This document shows, piece after piece, positions 9,283 through 15,713 of a stretch of DNA of 23,304 nucleotides. The first letter of the stretch is position 1, and each line of letters starts with the position of its first letter. The notes under the pieces were generated by a model, which saw nothing but the letters and a program-made list of their open reading frames with translations, was not told the origin of the DNA and did no database searches. Made by a program: the position numbers and the translations under genes. Origin of the DNA: Prolixibacteraceae bacterium (GTDB lineage: Bacteria; Bacteroidota; Bacteroidia; Bacteroidales; Prolixibacteraceae); contig JACMKG010000115.1 of NCBI GenBank assembly GCA_014380255.1, positions 1 through 23,304 of the forward strand, given 5' to 3'.

Positions 9283-9762
9283 TTAGCGGCGTTCTTCTTG
9301 ATGATGTTCTATATCCCGTAGGGCTCTAACCTGATCGTGATCAGCCTTGATTAGGTTACGCTGCCTTGCTATCAAAGCATACATGGGTGATGACATACTG
9401 CCTCCTACTTCTTCCAGCTCCTTTAAAGCCGAGTCGTAGGTATCAACAGCTACATCTTCGCCATATTCACAGGAATCAAGAATTGTTTTACGGTCTCTGC
9501 CCGTTAGAGCAGCTTTCACATCCATCCATGCCCTGTAGAATTTACCTGAGATTTTAGTACCTTCAGCAGGTTCTCCACCCAGTGAGCGCACTTCATCTAC
9601 CAATTCCTGACGGCATCTTTGGCTGGTACGGATAAAAGAAGCAAACAAGTTTCTTAAATCCATCTCGTCCGTTTCTTTTGAAGCCTTTTCATATCCTTCA
9701 ATTCTGTCGTTGTTGATCTCGATAAGATCATTTATAACGTCGATTTTCTTGTCGTTGTCCAT
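9283..9762 (-). CDS. PA2169-family ferritin-like four-helix-bundle protein (DUF2383)
   Basis: The 159-aa protein shows four long amphipathic helices: DKKIDVINDLIEINNDRIEGYEKAS, DLRNLFASFIRTSQRCRQELVDEV, the region around AWMDVKAAL with ILDSCEYGEDVAVDTYDSALKEL, and MYALIARQRNLIKADHDQVRALRD. The GYEKA, CEYGED and DHDQVRALRD motifs match the DUF2383/PA2169 ferritin-like family, which is linked to stress, but metal binding is unproven. An upstream in-frame ATG at 9792 would add MSYKQFKIYT; I prefer 9762 because a -7-like box at 9801-9808 would place the transcript start almost on the 9792 codon. It is a single-gene unit with its own terminator. Confidence 0.82.
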   Translation of the reverse strand: MDNDKKIDVINDLIEINNDRIEGYEKASKETDEMDLRNLFASFIRTSQRCRQELVDEVRSLGGEPAEGTKISGKFYRAWMDVKAALTGRDRKTILDSCEYGEDVAVDTYDSALKELEEVGGSMSSPMYALIARQRNLIKADHDQVRALRDIEHHQEERR

Positions 9763-9800
9763 GGTATAAATTTTAAATTGTTTATAGCTCATATTTCCAT

Positions 9801-9808
9801 CAAAACTA
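9801..9808 (-). promoter_or_regulatory. Bacteroidota-type -7 box of the PA2169-like gene
   Basis: On the minus strand this reads TAGTTTTG, an exact match to the Bacteroidota -7 consensus TAnnTTTG, 38 bases before the chosen ATG. I could not find a well-spaced -33 TTTG, so the call rests on one box. Confidence 0.5.
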
Positions 9809-9871
9809 AAGAGAATTAACCAACTGCACGTTACACGATTCTACCGATATCTTACATCATTTAGCCACAAC

Positions 9872-10117
9872 GGACAAGGCAAAAGTGAAAAGTAAAAAGG
9901 AAAAGGGAGGCCGGAGAATGGAAACCGGAATGCCCTGACTCTGAAGGAGTCGAATGTCAATAGCCATGAGTGCAACTCGTGGGAACAAGGCAAAAGGCAA
10001 AGTTATGATTTGCCCCCCTCATACTCCCCCTCTCCCATTCGTGTTTTTTCGCCCCTCGTTCCTTTTTCTTTTTTCTTTTTTCTTTTTTCCTTTTGACTTG
10101 CCACATTTGCCTTGTCC
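9872..10117. repeat. Composite inverted-repeat element with two internal hairpins (MITE/REP-like)
   Basis: The left end GGACAAGGCAAAAGTG (9872-9887) and the right end CACATTTGCCTTGTCC (10102-10117) are inverted copies matching at 14 of 16 bases. The left arm continues purine-rich and the right arm is pyrimidine-rich (runs of CTTTTTT). Between them lie two small hairpins, GACTC-loop-GAGTC (9937-9951) and CCATGAGT-GCA-ACTCGTGG (9964-9982), followed by another GAACAAGGCAAAAGGCAAAG stretch. No transposase is encoded. It is non-coding and fills most of the gap between the PA2169-like gene and the hydrolase. Confidence 0.55.
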
Positions 10118-10232
10118 CTCTATTCATGTAATTTTCATTCCAAATTGTGTAACGTTTTAATAGCCATAAATGCTGATCTTTATATTCTAGCGGCTATTGC
10201 AATCAATGTTTCCTGTCAGCGAACTTGAGCAT

Positions 10233-10260
10233 ATCCGCGTAATCCGCTTTAATCCGCATA
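10233..10260. repeat. 9-10-bp tandem repeat just upstream of the hydrolase gene
   Basis: Three units, ATCCGCGTA, ATCCGCTTTA and ATCCGCATA, follow each other and end 11 bases before the hydrolase ATG. They would lie in the mRNA leader or over the promoter. Confidence 0.7.
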
Positions 10261-10271
10261 ATTCTTATACT

Positions 10272-11096
10272 ATGAATACAATCACTACACCCGACGGAAC
10301 TCAGATTTATTTCAAAGATTGGGGTTCAGGCCGCCCAGTTGTTTTCAGTCATGGCTGGCCTCTTAGTTCAGATGCCTGGGAATCGCAGATGGTCTTTCTG
10401 GGCCAGCATGGCTTCCGATGCATTGCTCACGACCGCCGTGGCCATGGGCGATCAAGTCAGCCTTGGGAAGGCAACGACATGGATACCTATGCCGACGATC
10501 TGGCCGAAGTGATCAATACCCTCGATCTGGAGGATGCCATCCTTATTGGCCACTCTACCGGGGGAGGCGAAGTAGCCCGCTACATTGGGCGCCACGGCAC
10601 TGCCCGTATTGCCAAAGCGGTACTGATGGGCTCGGTTACCCCCATCATGATGAAAACTGCTTCCAATACTGAAGGGGTGCCTATGGAGAAATTCGACGAG
10701 ATACGTGCAGGGGTTACCGCCGACCGCTCCCAGTTCTTCATGGACCTTACCACCCCTTTCTACGGGGCTAACCGCAAGGATCATAAAGTCACCCAGGGAA
10801 CCCTTGACGCCTATTGGTTCATGGCCATGCAGGGCGGTCTGTGGAATGAACTGGAATGTATCAAGGCTTTCTCGGAAACTGACTTCAACGAAGACCTGAA
10901 GAAATTCGATATCCCGACCCTGATCATTCATGGCGACGACGACCAGATTGTACCCATTGCCACAACGGCCATGTATACAGCCAACCTTGTTAAGAATGCC
11001 ACCCTGAAAGTATATCCAGGAGGCTCTCATGGTCTGGCCGTAACGCACAAGGATGAGCTGAACAAGGATTTACTGGCATTTATCAAGGGCGAATAA
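10272..11096 (+). CDS. Alpha/beta hydrolase, non-heme chloroperoxidase/arylesterase group
   Basis: The 274-aa protein has the full hydrolase core: the oxyanion region [20 protein letters not shown], the nucleophile elbow GHSTGG with Ser95, the acid in HGDDDQIVP (Asp224), and His253 in [10 protein letters not shown]. This spacing matches the 94/222/251 triad known for Pseudomonas fluorescens arylesterase, a cofactor-free perhydrolase. Ester hydrolysis is likely; haloperoxidase activity is usually a side reaction in vitro. An ATG 75 bases upstream is in frame, but [18 protein letters not shown] is the usual family start and there is no signal peptide. Base composition is visibly richer in G and C than in neighbouring genes, suggesting horizontal gain. 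DUF202 follows after 7 bases. Confidence 0.9.
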   Translation: MNTITTPDGTQIYFKDWGSGRPVVFSHGWPLSSDAWESQMVFLGQHGFRCIAHDRRGHGRSSQPWEGNDMDTYADDLAEVINTLDLEDAILIGHSTGGGEVARYIGRHGTARIAKAVLMGSVTPIMMKTASNTEGVPMEKFDEIRAGVTADRSQFFMDLTTPFYGANRKDHKVTQGTLDAYWFMAMQGGLWNELECIKAFSETDFNEDLKKFDIPTLIIHGDDDQIVPIATTAMYTANLVKNATLKVYPGGSHGLAVTHKDELNKDLLAFIKGE

Positions 11097-11103
11097 ATAA
11101 ATA

Positions 11104-11526
11104 ATGCAAGACTTCCCCAATAATACGAATAACCTTAAACCGCCTGAGAAGTTGCTTAATCGCCGTGTGCACATGGCCAATGAGCGCACTTTTCTGGCAT
11201 GGATACGCACGAGTATCGGGATAATGGCCTTTGGCTTTGTGCTCGAGAAGTTTGCCCTTTTCACCAAACAAATGGCTTTTATTCTTGGGCAACAGGTTGC
11301 AGCCGAAACTTCTGTTCCTTCACATGGCTATTCAGCCATCCTTGGAATTGTACTCGTGAGTCTTGGAACCGTCATGGCGGCACTTGCTTTTGTCAGGTAC
11401 AAAAAGATTCAGAAACAAATAGATAGCGACACATGGCAAACCTCCTCCAAACTCGATGCTTTGTTGACATTCGCGGTGTTTGCCATTGGCATTATGCTCG
11501 TTATATATTTGATTTATAACCATTAA
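11104..11526 (+). CDS. DUF202 (YidH-like) membrane protein
   Basis: This 140-aa protein carries the DUF202 signature LLNRRVHMANERTFLAWIRTSIGIMAFGF at about residues 16-44, followed by a second membrane helix around 75-98 (AILGIVLVSLGTVMAALAFVRY) and a third at about 117-137 (LLTFAVFAIGIMLVIYLIY). Members such as YidH are inner-membrane proteins of unknown function. The start lies 7 bases after the hydrolase stop codon, so the two are almost certainly co-transcribed and may have arrived together. No clear terminator follows. Confidence 0.88.
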   Translation: MQDFPNNTNNLKPPEKLLNRRVHMANERTFLAWIRTSIGIMAFGFVLEKFALFTKQMAFILGQQVAAETSVPSHGYSAILGIVLVSLGTVMAALAFVRYKKIQKQIDSDTWQTSSKLDALLTFAVFAIGIMLVIYLIYNH

Positions 11527-12633
11527 AAACCCATAGTCGATCTCTCAACCATGAGCCTAGCCCTTTGCCAGCCTGTTTAGGTATTGCAGATGTCAGGCGG
11601 GATATAATTCGTTTCAACATCTATTTTCAACCGTCTCCTCTATTTTTCTTTTCATGAATAACAAAAGTTCAAACATTTGGGCTTGATATTTCTTGATTTG
11701 AAAATATTAAATTCCATAAAGTACCCTTGAAACTTTTGAGGGATCAAACGTATAAACCTGGGTAGGCAGAAATGTTTTAGGTTCCTTCTGATTGTGCTGA
11801 ATAAAGTTTCAAGAGACTGTAAAGGTTGAATTTGGTTAATTAGGTGCAAAAGGAGGCATCCGGTCCATGCATCTCTTTATTAACTGGATATAATACTCCA
11901 TAGGCACCAACTCTATATTAACTCTATATCAAGTCTATATATGGGCTAACTTAAGTTTTCAAAACTTTAGAGTTGATATAGAGTTAATATAGACCTAATA
12001 TAGAGTTTGCGGCTATGGAAGGTTATGTTTTAATAAATAAAGTGCAAGTCCTTTGCATGATTCATCCTTTAATTACTGTTTTTTGTACCTGATTCAATAC
12101 AGTTTATCCCCTTACTCCAGGGATGAAGTGGAATGGGTGTGACTTTACTTTTAAAAATGAAAATGCGGTCACAGATCGCAGCTCCCGTGGATAGTGCATA
12201 AAATCAACATTCCCATTCATGAAGCCTACCTGCACATACTCAATATATGAATCGGGAGACAGGGCTATTGACTTTTGATATTAATAATTCATCTTACGCA
12301 AAAACATTAATATGTAAAAATAACACTGATTGATAGAAAAAAAAGGATCACATAATAATATTTGTGGAAAATAAAGTAAATACTAAGCTCTTAAAAATAA
12401 ACATTCCTTATTTTGGCCTTGAACAACACAACAATTTCATGTGATTACCTTTTCCCTTTATTTTATAATTCCATATTCTTCCGTAAGGTGAGTTAATAAG
12501 ACTAAAAATTCACATCCTCCTTTTAATGAGGGCTTTTGTTAAATCAAGGGTTGTATGAAATCGATTGTATCATTTGCCATGAAATCTGGCTTCAGCATCA
12601 AACATTAATTCTTAGTTAAAATCAAAACATTTC
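11527..12633. other. Long intergenic region before rex
   Basis: About 1.1 kb lacks a convincing gene. It contains the 11-bp nested inverted repeat (11911-12008) and, on the minus strand at 12104-12280, a 59-codon open stretch without a good start (ending SHPFHFIPGVRG), perhaps a gene remnant. The rest is AT-rich and featureless to my eye. Confidence 0.5.
11911..12008. repeat. Nested inverted repeat built of 11-bp units
   Basis: The left arm 11912-11932 and the right arm 11973-11993 are exact 21-base inverted copies. Each arm is itself a tandem array of 11-base units (left AACTCTATATT, AACTCTATATC, AAGTCTATATA; right TAGAGTTGATA, TAGAGTTAATA, TAGACCTAATA, then TAGAGTTT). The spacer holds a smaller palindrome, AAGTTTTCAAAACTT. 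No gene or T-tract is associated. It could form a long cruciform or RNA hairpin, or present phased protein-binding sites. Confidence 0.85.
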
Positions 12634-12657
12634 ATTTAAAGAATTAATTCTTTAAAT
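12634..12657. promoter_or_regulatory. 24-bp perfect palindrome upstream of rex, candidate Rex operator 1
   Basis: The core TAAAGAATTAATTCTTTA (12637-12654) lies inside a perfect 24-base palindrome ending 53 bases before the rex start codon. It reads as 7-base half-sites TAAAGAA and TTCTTTA with a 4-base spacer, the same geometry as the known Rex operator TTGTGAA-N4-TTCACAA, and shares its GAA/TTC inner bases. A nearly identical core lies upstream of the biotin-carrier gene at 13424-13441. Autoregulation by Rex is inferred. Confidence 0.65.
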
Positions 12658-12710
12658 AGATTTTACCTATTTTTACACCGAAATCAAATGTATAATTTCA
12701 GTAAAAGAAT

Positions 12711-13364
12711 ATGAGCAATTCTGAAATCATTAAGAAAACCAATTCTGTTCCGGAACCCACATTGCGAAGGCTTCCGGGGTATTTGTTTTTTCTTCAAAAA
12801 ATAAAGGAAGAAGGAATGCTCAATATATCAGCGCCTGTTATAGGGAAGAGTCTGAATTGTGACCCGACACAGGTGGTAAAAGATCTTACTTTCACGGGAA
12901 TAAAGGGCAGACCAAAGGTTGGCTACAACATATATGAACTGATTCATGCCTTGGAGGAATTTTTAAGATTCAACCGAACCAACGAGGCTTTTTTGGTGGG
13001 TGCCGGAAATCTTGGATCTGCGCTCATGTCTTTCCAGGAACATCAATCGCTGGGGCTGAAAATCATTGCGGCCTTTGATGTCGATACCAATAAAACAGGT
13101 CGACTCATAGGTGGAATTAATGTACTGGATTACAGCAAACTACTTCAATTGGCTGGACGCCTTCATGTAAAAATTGGCATTCTTACTACTCCAAACCATG
13201 CAGCTCAGACTGTTGCTGAAGATTTGGTCAGCTGTGGAATTAAAGCCATTTGGAATTTCACTTCGGCAAACCTGGTTTTACCCAGCGGCATCATCGTTCA
13301 AAATACTTCCATGAGTTCATATGCTGCGGTATTGCTGCGGCGACTAACCGATTCAGGCTACTAA
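12711..13364 (+). CDS. rex: Redox-sensing transcriptional repressor Rex
   Basis: This 217-aa protein has the two-domain Rex layout. Residues about 13-85 form a winged helix (VPEPTLRRLPGYLFFLQKI; LNCDPTQVVKDLTFTG; GRPKVGYNIYELIHALEEFL). Residues about 92-200 form a Rossmann domain with the dinucleotide loop VGAGNLGSAL at 96-105, then AAFDVDTNKTGRLIGGI and ILTTPNHAAQTVAEDLVSCGIKAIWNF. The final helix is the domain-swapped dimer helix. Rex binds DNA when NADH is low and leaves it when NADH rises, usually controlling fermentation and respiration genes. A perfect palindrome upstream suggests self-regulation, and a twin site precedes the downstream carboxylation operon. It is a cytoplasmic dimer by family knowledge. 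Confidence 0.9.
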   Translation: MSNSEIIKKTNSVPEPTLRRLPGYLFFLQKIKEEGMLNISAPVIGKSLNCDPTQVVKDLTFTGIKGRPKVGYNIYELIHALEEFLRFNRTNEAFLVGAGNLGSALMSFQEHQSLGLKIIAAFDVDTNKTGRLIGGINVLDYSKLLQLAGRLHVKIGILTTPNHAAQTVAEDLVSCGIKAIWNFTSANLVLPSGIIVQNTSMSSYAAVLLRRLTDSGY

Positions 13365-13423
13365 CTTAAAAACAACAATCATGAAAAAATTAAAACCCTT
13401 GATATCATGTTTGAAAATTTAAA

Positions 13424-13441
13424 TAAAGAATTATTTCTTTA
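13424..13441. promoter_or_regulatory. Candidate Rex operator 2 upstream of the biotin-carrier operon
   Basis: TAAAGAATTATTTCTTTA matches the core upstream of rex at 17 of 18 bases; only one spacer base differs. The inverted half-sites extend to AATAAAGAA and TTCTTTATT. It lies 146 bases before the biotin-carrier start and 60 bases after the rex stop, so it is placed to control the second operon. Confidence 0.62.
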
Positions 13442-13587
13442 TTGTATTAAATACAGACATAAGCAATAGTGTTGAAAACCATAGAGTCACTAAACCTTGG
13501 CAAACACTTTAGGCGTATCAAATCAGGAATAAATTATAAATGAGCAAATTAACACTTTATACATTACACAATTAAAATACTAAAGCC

Positions 13588-13959
13588 ATGAGAAAATTTA
13601 TTATTTCTATCACAGGAGAACAGTTTGAAGTAGAAGTCGAAGAGGTAACAGCAGAAAGAATGTACTCTTCTTCAAAAGTCAACACCATAAGAAACGGGGA
13701 AAACAAGCAAAATGGATCAGATACGTTAGTCCGTCATAAAACAGGAGCAACAACGGTTGATTCACCTATGCCTGGAAGCATCCTGCGGATTTTGGTAAAT
13801 CCGGGCGATGTAGTTTCAAAAGGACAGAAATTGTTTGTTTTGGAAGCAATGAAAATGGAAAATGAAATTGGAGCACCAGCTTCGGGACGTGTAGCCGTCG
13901 TTAAAGTAAATGTTGGAGATGCTGTTACTGCAGGTCAAGAAATTATTATTCTGGAATAA
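13588..13959 (+). CDS. Biotin carboxyl carrier protein of a decarboxylase/carboxylase
   Basis: This 123-aa protein has a short N-terminal strand region (RKFIISITGEQFEVEVEEV), a polar linker at about 30-55, and a biotinyl domain at about 57-123. The biotinylation motif EAMKMEN places the biotin lysine at K89, followed by the canonical 34 residues to the C-terminus. The start resembles carriers of methylmalonyl-CoA/oxaloacetate decarboxylases and pyruvate carboxylase B. The carboxyltransferase gene follows after 13 bases, so the carrier should deliver CO2 to or from that subunit. No biotin carboxylase or membrane beta subunit is in the window. Confidence 0.88.
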   Translation: MRKFIISITGEQFEVEVEEVTAERMYSSSKVNTIRNGENKQNGSDTLVRHKTGATTVDSPMPGSILRILVNPGDVVSKGQKLFVLEAMKMENEIGAPASGRVAVVKVNVGDAVTAGQEIIILE

Positions 13960-13972
13960 AATTGTATAACGT

Positions 13973-15508
13973 ATGACACCATTAAAGATAACAGAAACAA
14001 TCCTTAGGGATGCCCATCAGTCGCTGATTGCCACACGCATGACATTGGACGAGATGTTACCCATTGTTGAAAAGCTGGATAATGTGGGATATCATTCACT
14101 GGAAGCATGGGGAGGTGCAACTTTTGACAGCTGCCTGCGCTTTTTAAATGAAGATCCATGGCATCGGTTAAGAGAGATCAAAAAGCTGGCTAAAAAGACG
14201 CCCCTCCAAATGCTGCTGCGCGGACAAAACTTGCTGGGTTACAAACACTATTCCGATGACGTTGTTGAATATTTTATTCAAAAGTCGATTGCTAACGGAA
14301 TGGATATCATCCGTATTTTTGATGCCCTGAATGATCCGAGAAACGTTGAAACATCCATCAAGGCATGTAAGAAAGAAGGAGGTCATGCCCAGGCTACGGT
14401 ATCCTATACAACAAGCCCAGTGCATACCCTTGAATTATTTGTTGAAGATGCCAAACGATTGGAATCAATGGGAGCCGACTCTCTTTGCATCAAAGATATG
14501 GCCGGTTTATTGCTGCCCTATTCTGCCTTTGAATTAATCAGCCAATTAAAAAAGAACATTCAGATCCCCATAGCTCTGCATACACATTATACCAGCGGGG
14601 TAGCTTCCATGACTTACCTGAAAGCCATTGAAGCGGGAGTGGATGTGGTTGACTGTGCAATTTCACCTTTGTCAATGGGTACTTCTCAGCCTCCTACTGA
14701 GTCCTTGGTTGCTTCATTAAAGGGAACAGAACGTGATCCCGGACTTGATTTAGGCAAGTTGAGTGAGATTGCGGATTATTTCCGTCCGATAAGGGAGAAA
14801 TACATCGCCTCAGGGTTGCTTGACCCCAAAATGCTTGGAGTAGATGTAAATGCCTTGATCTACCAGGTTCCCGGAGGAATGTTGTCGAATTTGATATCAC
14901 AGCTCAAACAGTCGAATGCCGAAAGTAAGTACGAAGAAGTATTGCGCGAAGTGCCTCGCGTTCGTGAAGACTTTGGTTTTCCTCCGTTAGTTACCCCATC
15001 CAGTCAGATTGTTGGAACGCAGGCCGTTTTGAACGTACTGATGGGTGAAAGGTACAAAATGGTGCCCAAAGAATCGAAAGCCCTGGTAAAAGGTGAATAC
15101 GGAAAAACACCCGGCGTTATATCGGATGAAATTATTAACAAGATATTGGGTGATGAAGAACGCATTACCTGTCGCCCGGCCGATTTGTTGGTGCCAGAAC
15201 TCGCCTCAGCCATTGAAGCTGTAAAAGAATATGCTGAACAGGATGAGGATGCCCTTTCTTACGCCATGCTTCCCCAGGTAGCAGAGAAATTCTTTAAAGC
15301 ACGAAAAATGGGTTTCCCTTCCACTGAAAAAGCGTCTCCCGTGGCAGTAAAACCTGCGCCCAATGAAAAGAATGGCTTTGACAAAAAAGTAGTAGCTGCC
15401 ATTGCAACCACTGTGGCAATGATGGCCAGTGAAGAGGGAAAGACGCTGAAGATTAACAACATCCGAAAATACAGCCCTTGGTCTATGTCAGCCAGGTACA
15501 ATTACTAG
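13973..15508 (+). CDS. oadA: Carboxyltransferase subunit, oxaloacetate decarboxylase alpha / pyruvate carboxylase B type
   Basis: The 511-aa protein has a TIM-barrel carboxyltransferase core. RDAHQSLIATRM gives metal-ligand D13, CIKDMAGLL gives K174 (the lysine carbamylated in this family), and LHTHYTSG gives ligands H203 and H205. A conserved post-barrel domain follows (PGGMLSNLISQLKQ; TPSSQIVGTQAVLNVL; YGKTPG). Biotin is carried by the separate upstream protein. The last 55 residues are unusual: after a Pro/Ala linker comes DKKVVAAIATTVAMMAS and a basic end, IRKYSPWSMSARYNY, which resembles the cytoplasmic tail of oxaloacetate decarboxylase gamma subunits. It interconverts oxaloacetate and pyruvate by family knowledge; direction and partners are uncertain without beta or biotin carboxylase genes nearby. 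Confidence 0.85.
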   Translation: MTPLKITETILRDAHQSLIATRMTLDEMLPIVEKLDNVGYHSLEAWGGATFDSCLRFLNEDPWHRLREIKKLAKKTPLQMLLRGQNLLGYKHYSDDVVEYFIQKSIANGMDIIRIFDALNDPRNVETSIKACKKEGGHAQATVSYTTSPVHTLELFVEDAKRLESMGADSLCIKDMAGLLLPYSAFELISQLKKNIQIPIALHTHYTSGVASMTYLKAIEAGVDVVDCAISPLSMGTSQPPTESLVASLKGTERDPGLDLGKLSEIADYFRPIREKYIASGLLDPKMLGVDVNALIYQVPGGMLSNLISQLKQSNAESKYEEVLREVPRVREDFGFPPLVTPSSQIVGTQAVLNVLMGERYKMVPKESKALVKGEYGKTPGVISDEIINKILGDEERITCRPADLLVPELASAIEAVKEYAEQDEDALSYAMLPQVAEKFFKARKMGFPSTEKASPVAVKPAPNEKNGFDKKVVAAIATTVAMMASEEGKTLKINNIRKYSPWSMSARYNY

Positions 15509-15523
15509 GGATAGTACCTGACT

Positions 15524-15565
15524 AATTTCAGTTAAGCTAACCACCCGGTTAGCTTAACTGAAATT
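15524..15565. terminator. Strong bidirectional hairpin between convergent operons
   Basis: AATTTCAGTTAAGCTAACC (15524-15542) pairs perfectly over 19 bases with 15547-15565 around an ACCC loop. It is 15 bases beyond the carboxyltransferase stop codon and faces the convergent minus-strand operon ending at 15714. No long T run follows, but the stem is exact and well placed. Confidence 0.75.
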
Positions 15566-15575
15566 GCCACAAACC

Positions 15576-15601
15576 CTTTCAGCGGCTTTTAGCCCTGAAA
15601 G
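15576..15601. terminator. Second hairpin in the convergent gap
   Basis: CTTTCAG plus GGCT pair with AGCC plus CTGAAAG around a TTT loop with one bulged C. It follows the 19-bp hairpin directly and may serve transcripts arriving from the minus strand. Confidence 0.5.
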
Positions 15602-15675
15602 TGGTTTAGGAAGTGCTTGACAAAGCAAACAAAAGAAGGGATTTGCGATGCAGAATACAGGGAGACATCCAAACC

Positions 15676-15703
15676 ATTCAACATTTAACATTCAACATTT
15701 AAC
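15676..15703. repeat. 14-bp tandem duplication
   Basis: ATTCAACATTTAAC is repeated twice exactly, just beyond the stop codon of the minus-strand barrel-like gene. Confidence 0.85.
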
Positions 15704-15713
15704 TATTCTTCCT

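Noticed and set aside
9954..10160. A 68-codon plus-strand frame
   Set aside because: It runs through the pyrimidine-rich repeat arm; its Phe/Pro/Leu-rich product is a translation of low-complexity DNA.
10452..11048. A 198-codon open frame on the minus strand
   Set aside because: It is antisense to the alpha/beta hydrolase, whose triad and spacing are intact. Long antisense frames are expected in GC-richer genes, and the product shows no family features.
11652..11849. A 65-codon minus-strand frame
   Set aside because: Composition is low in complexity, there is no ribosome binding site or recognisable motif, and it lies in a non-coding gap.
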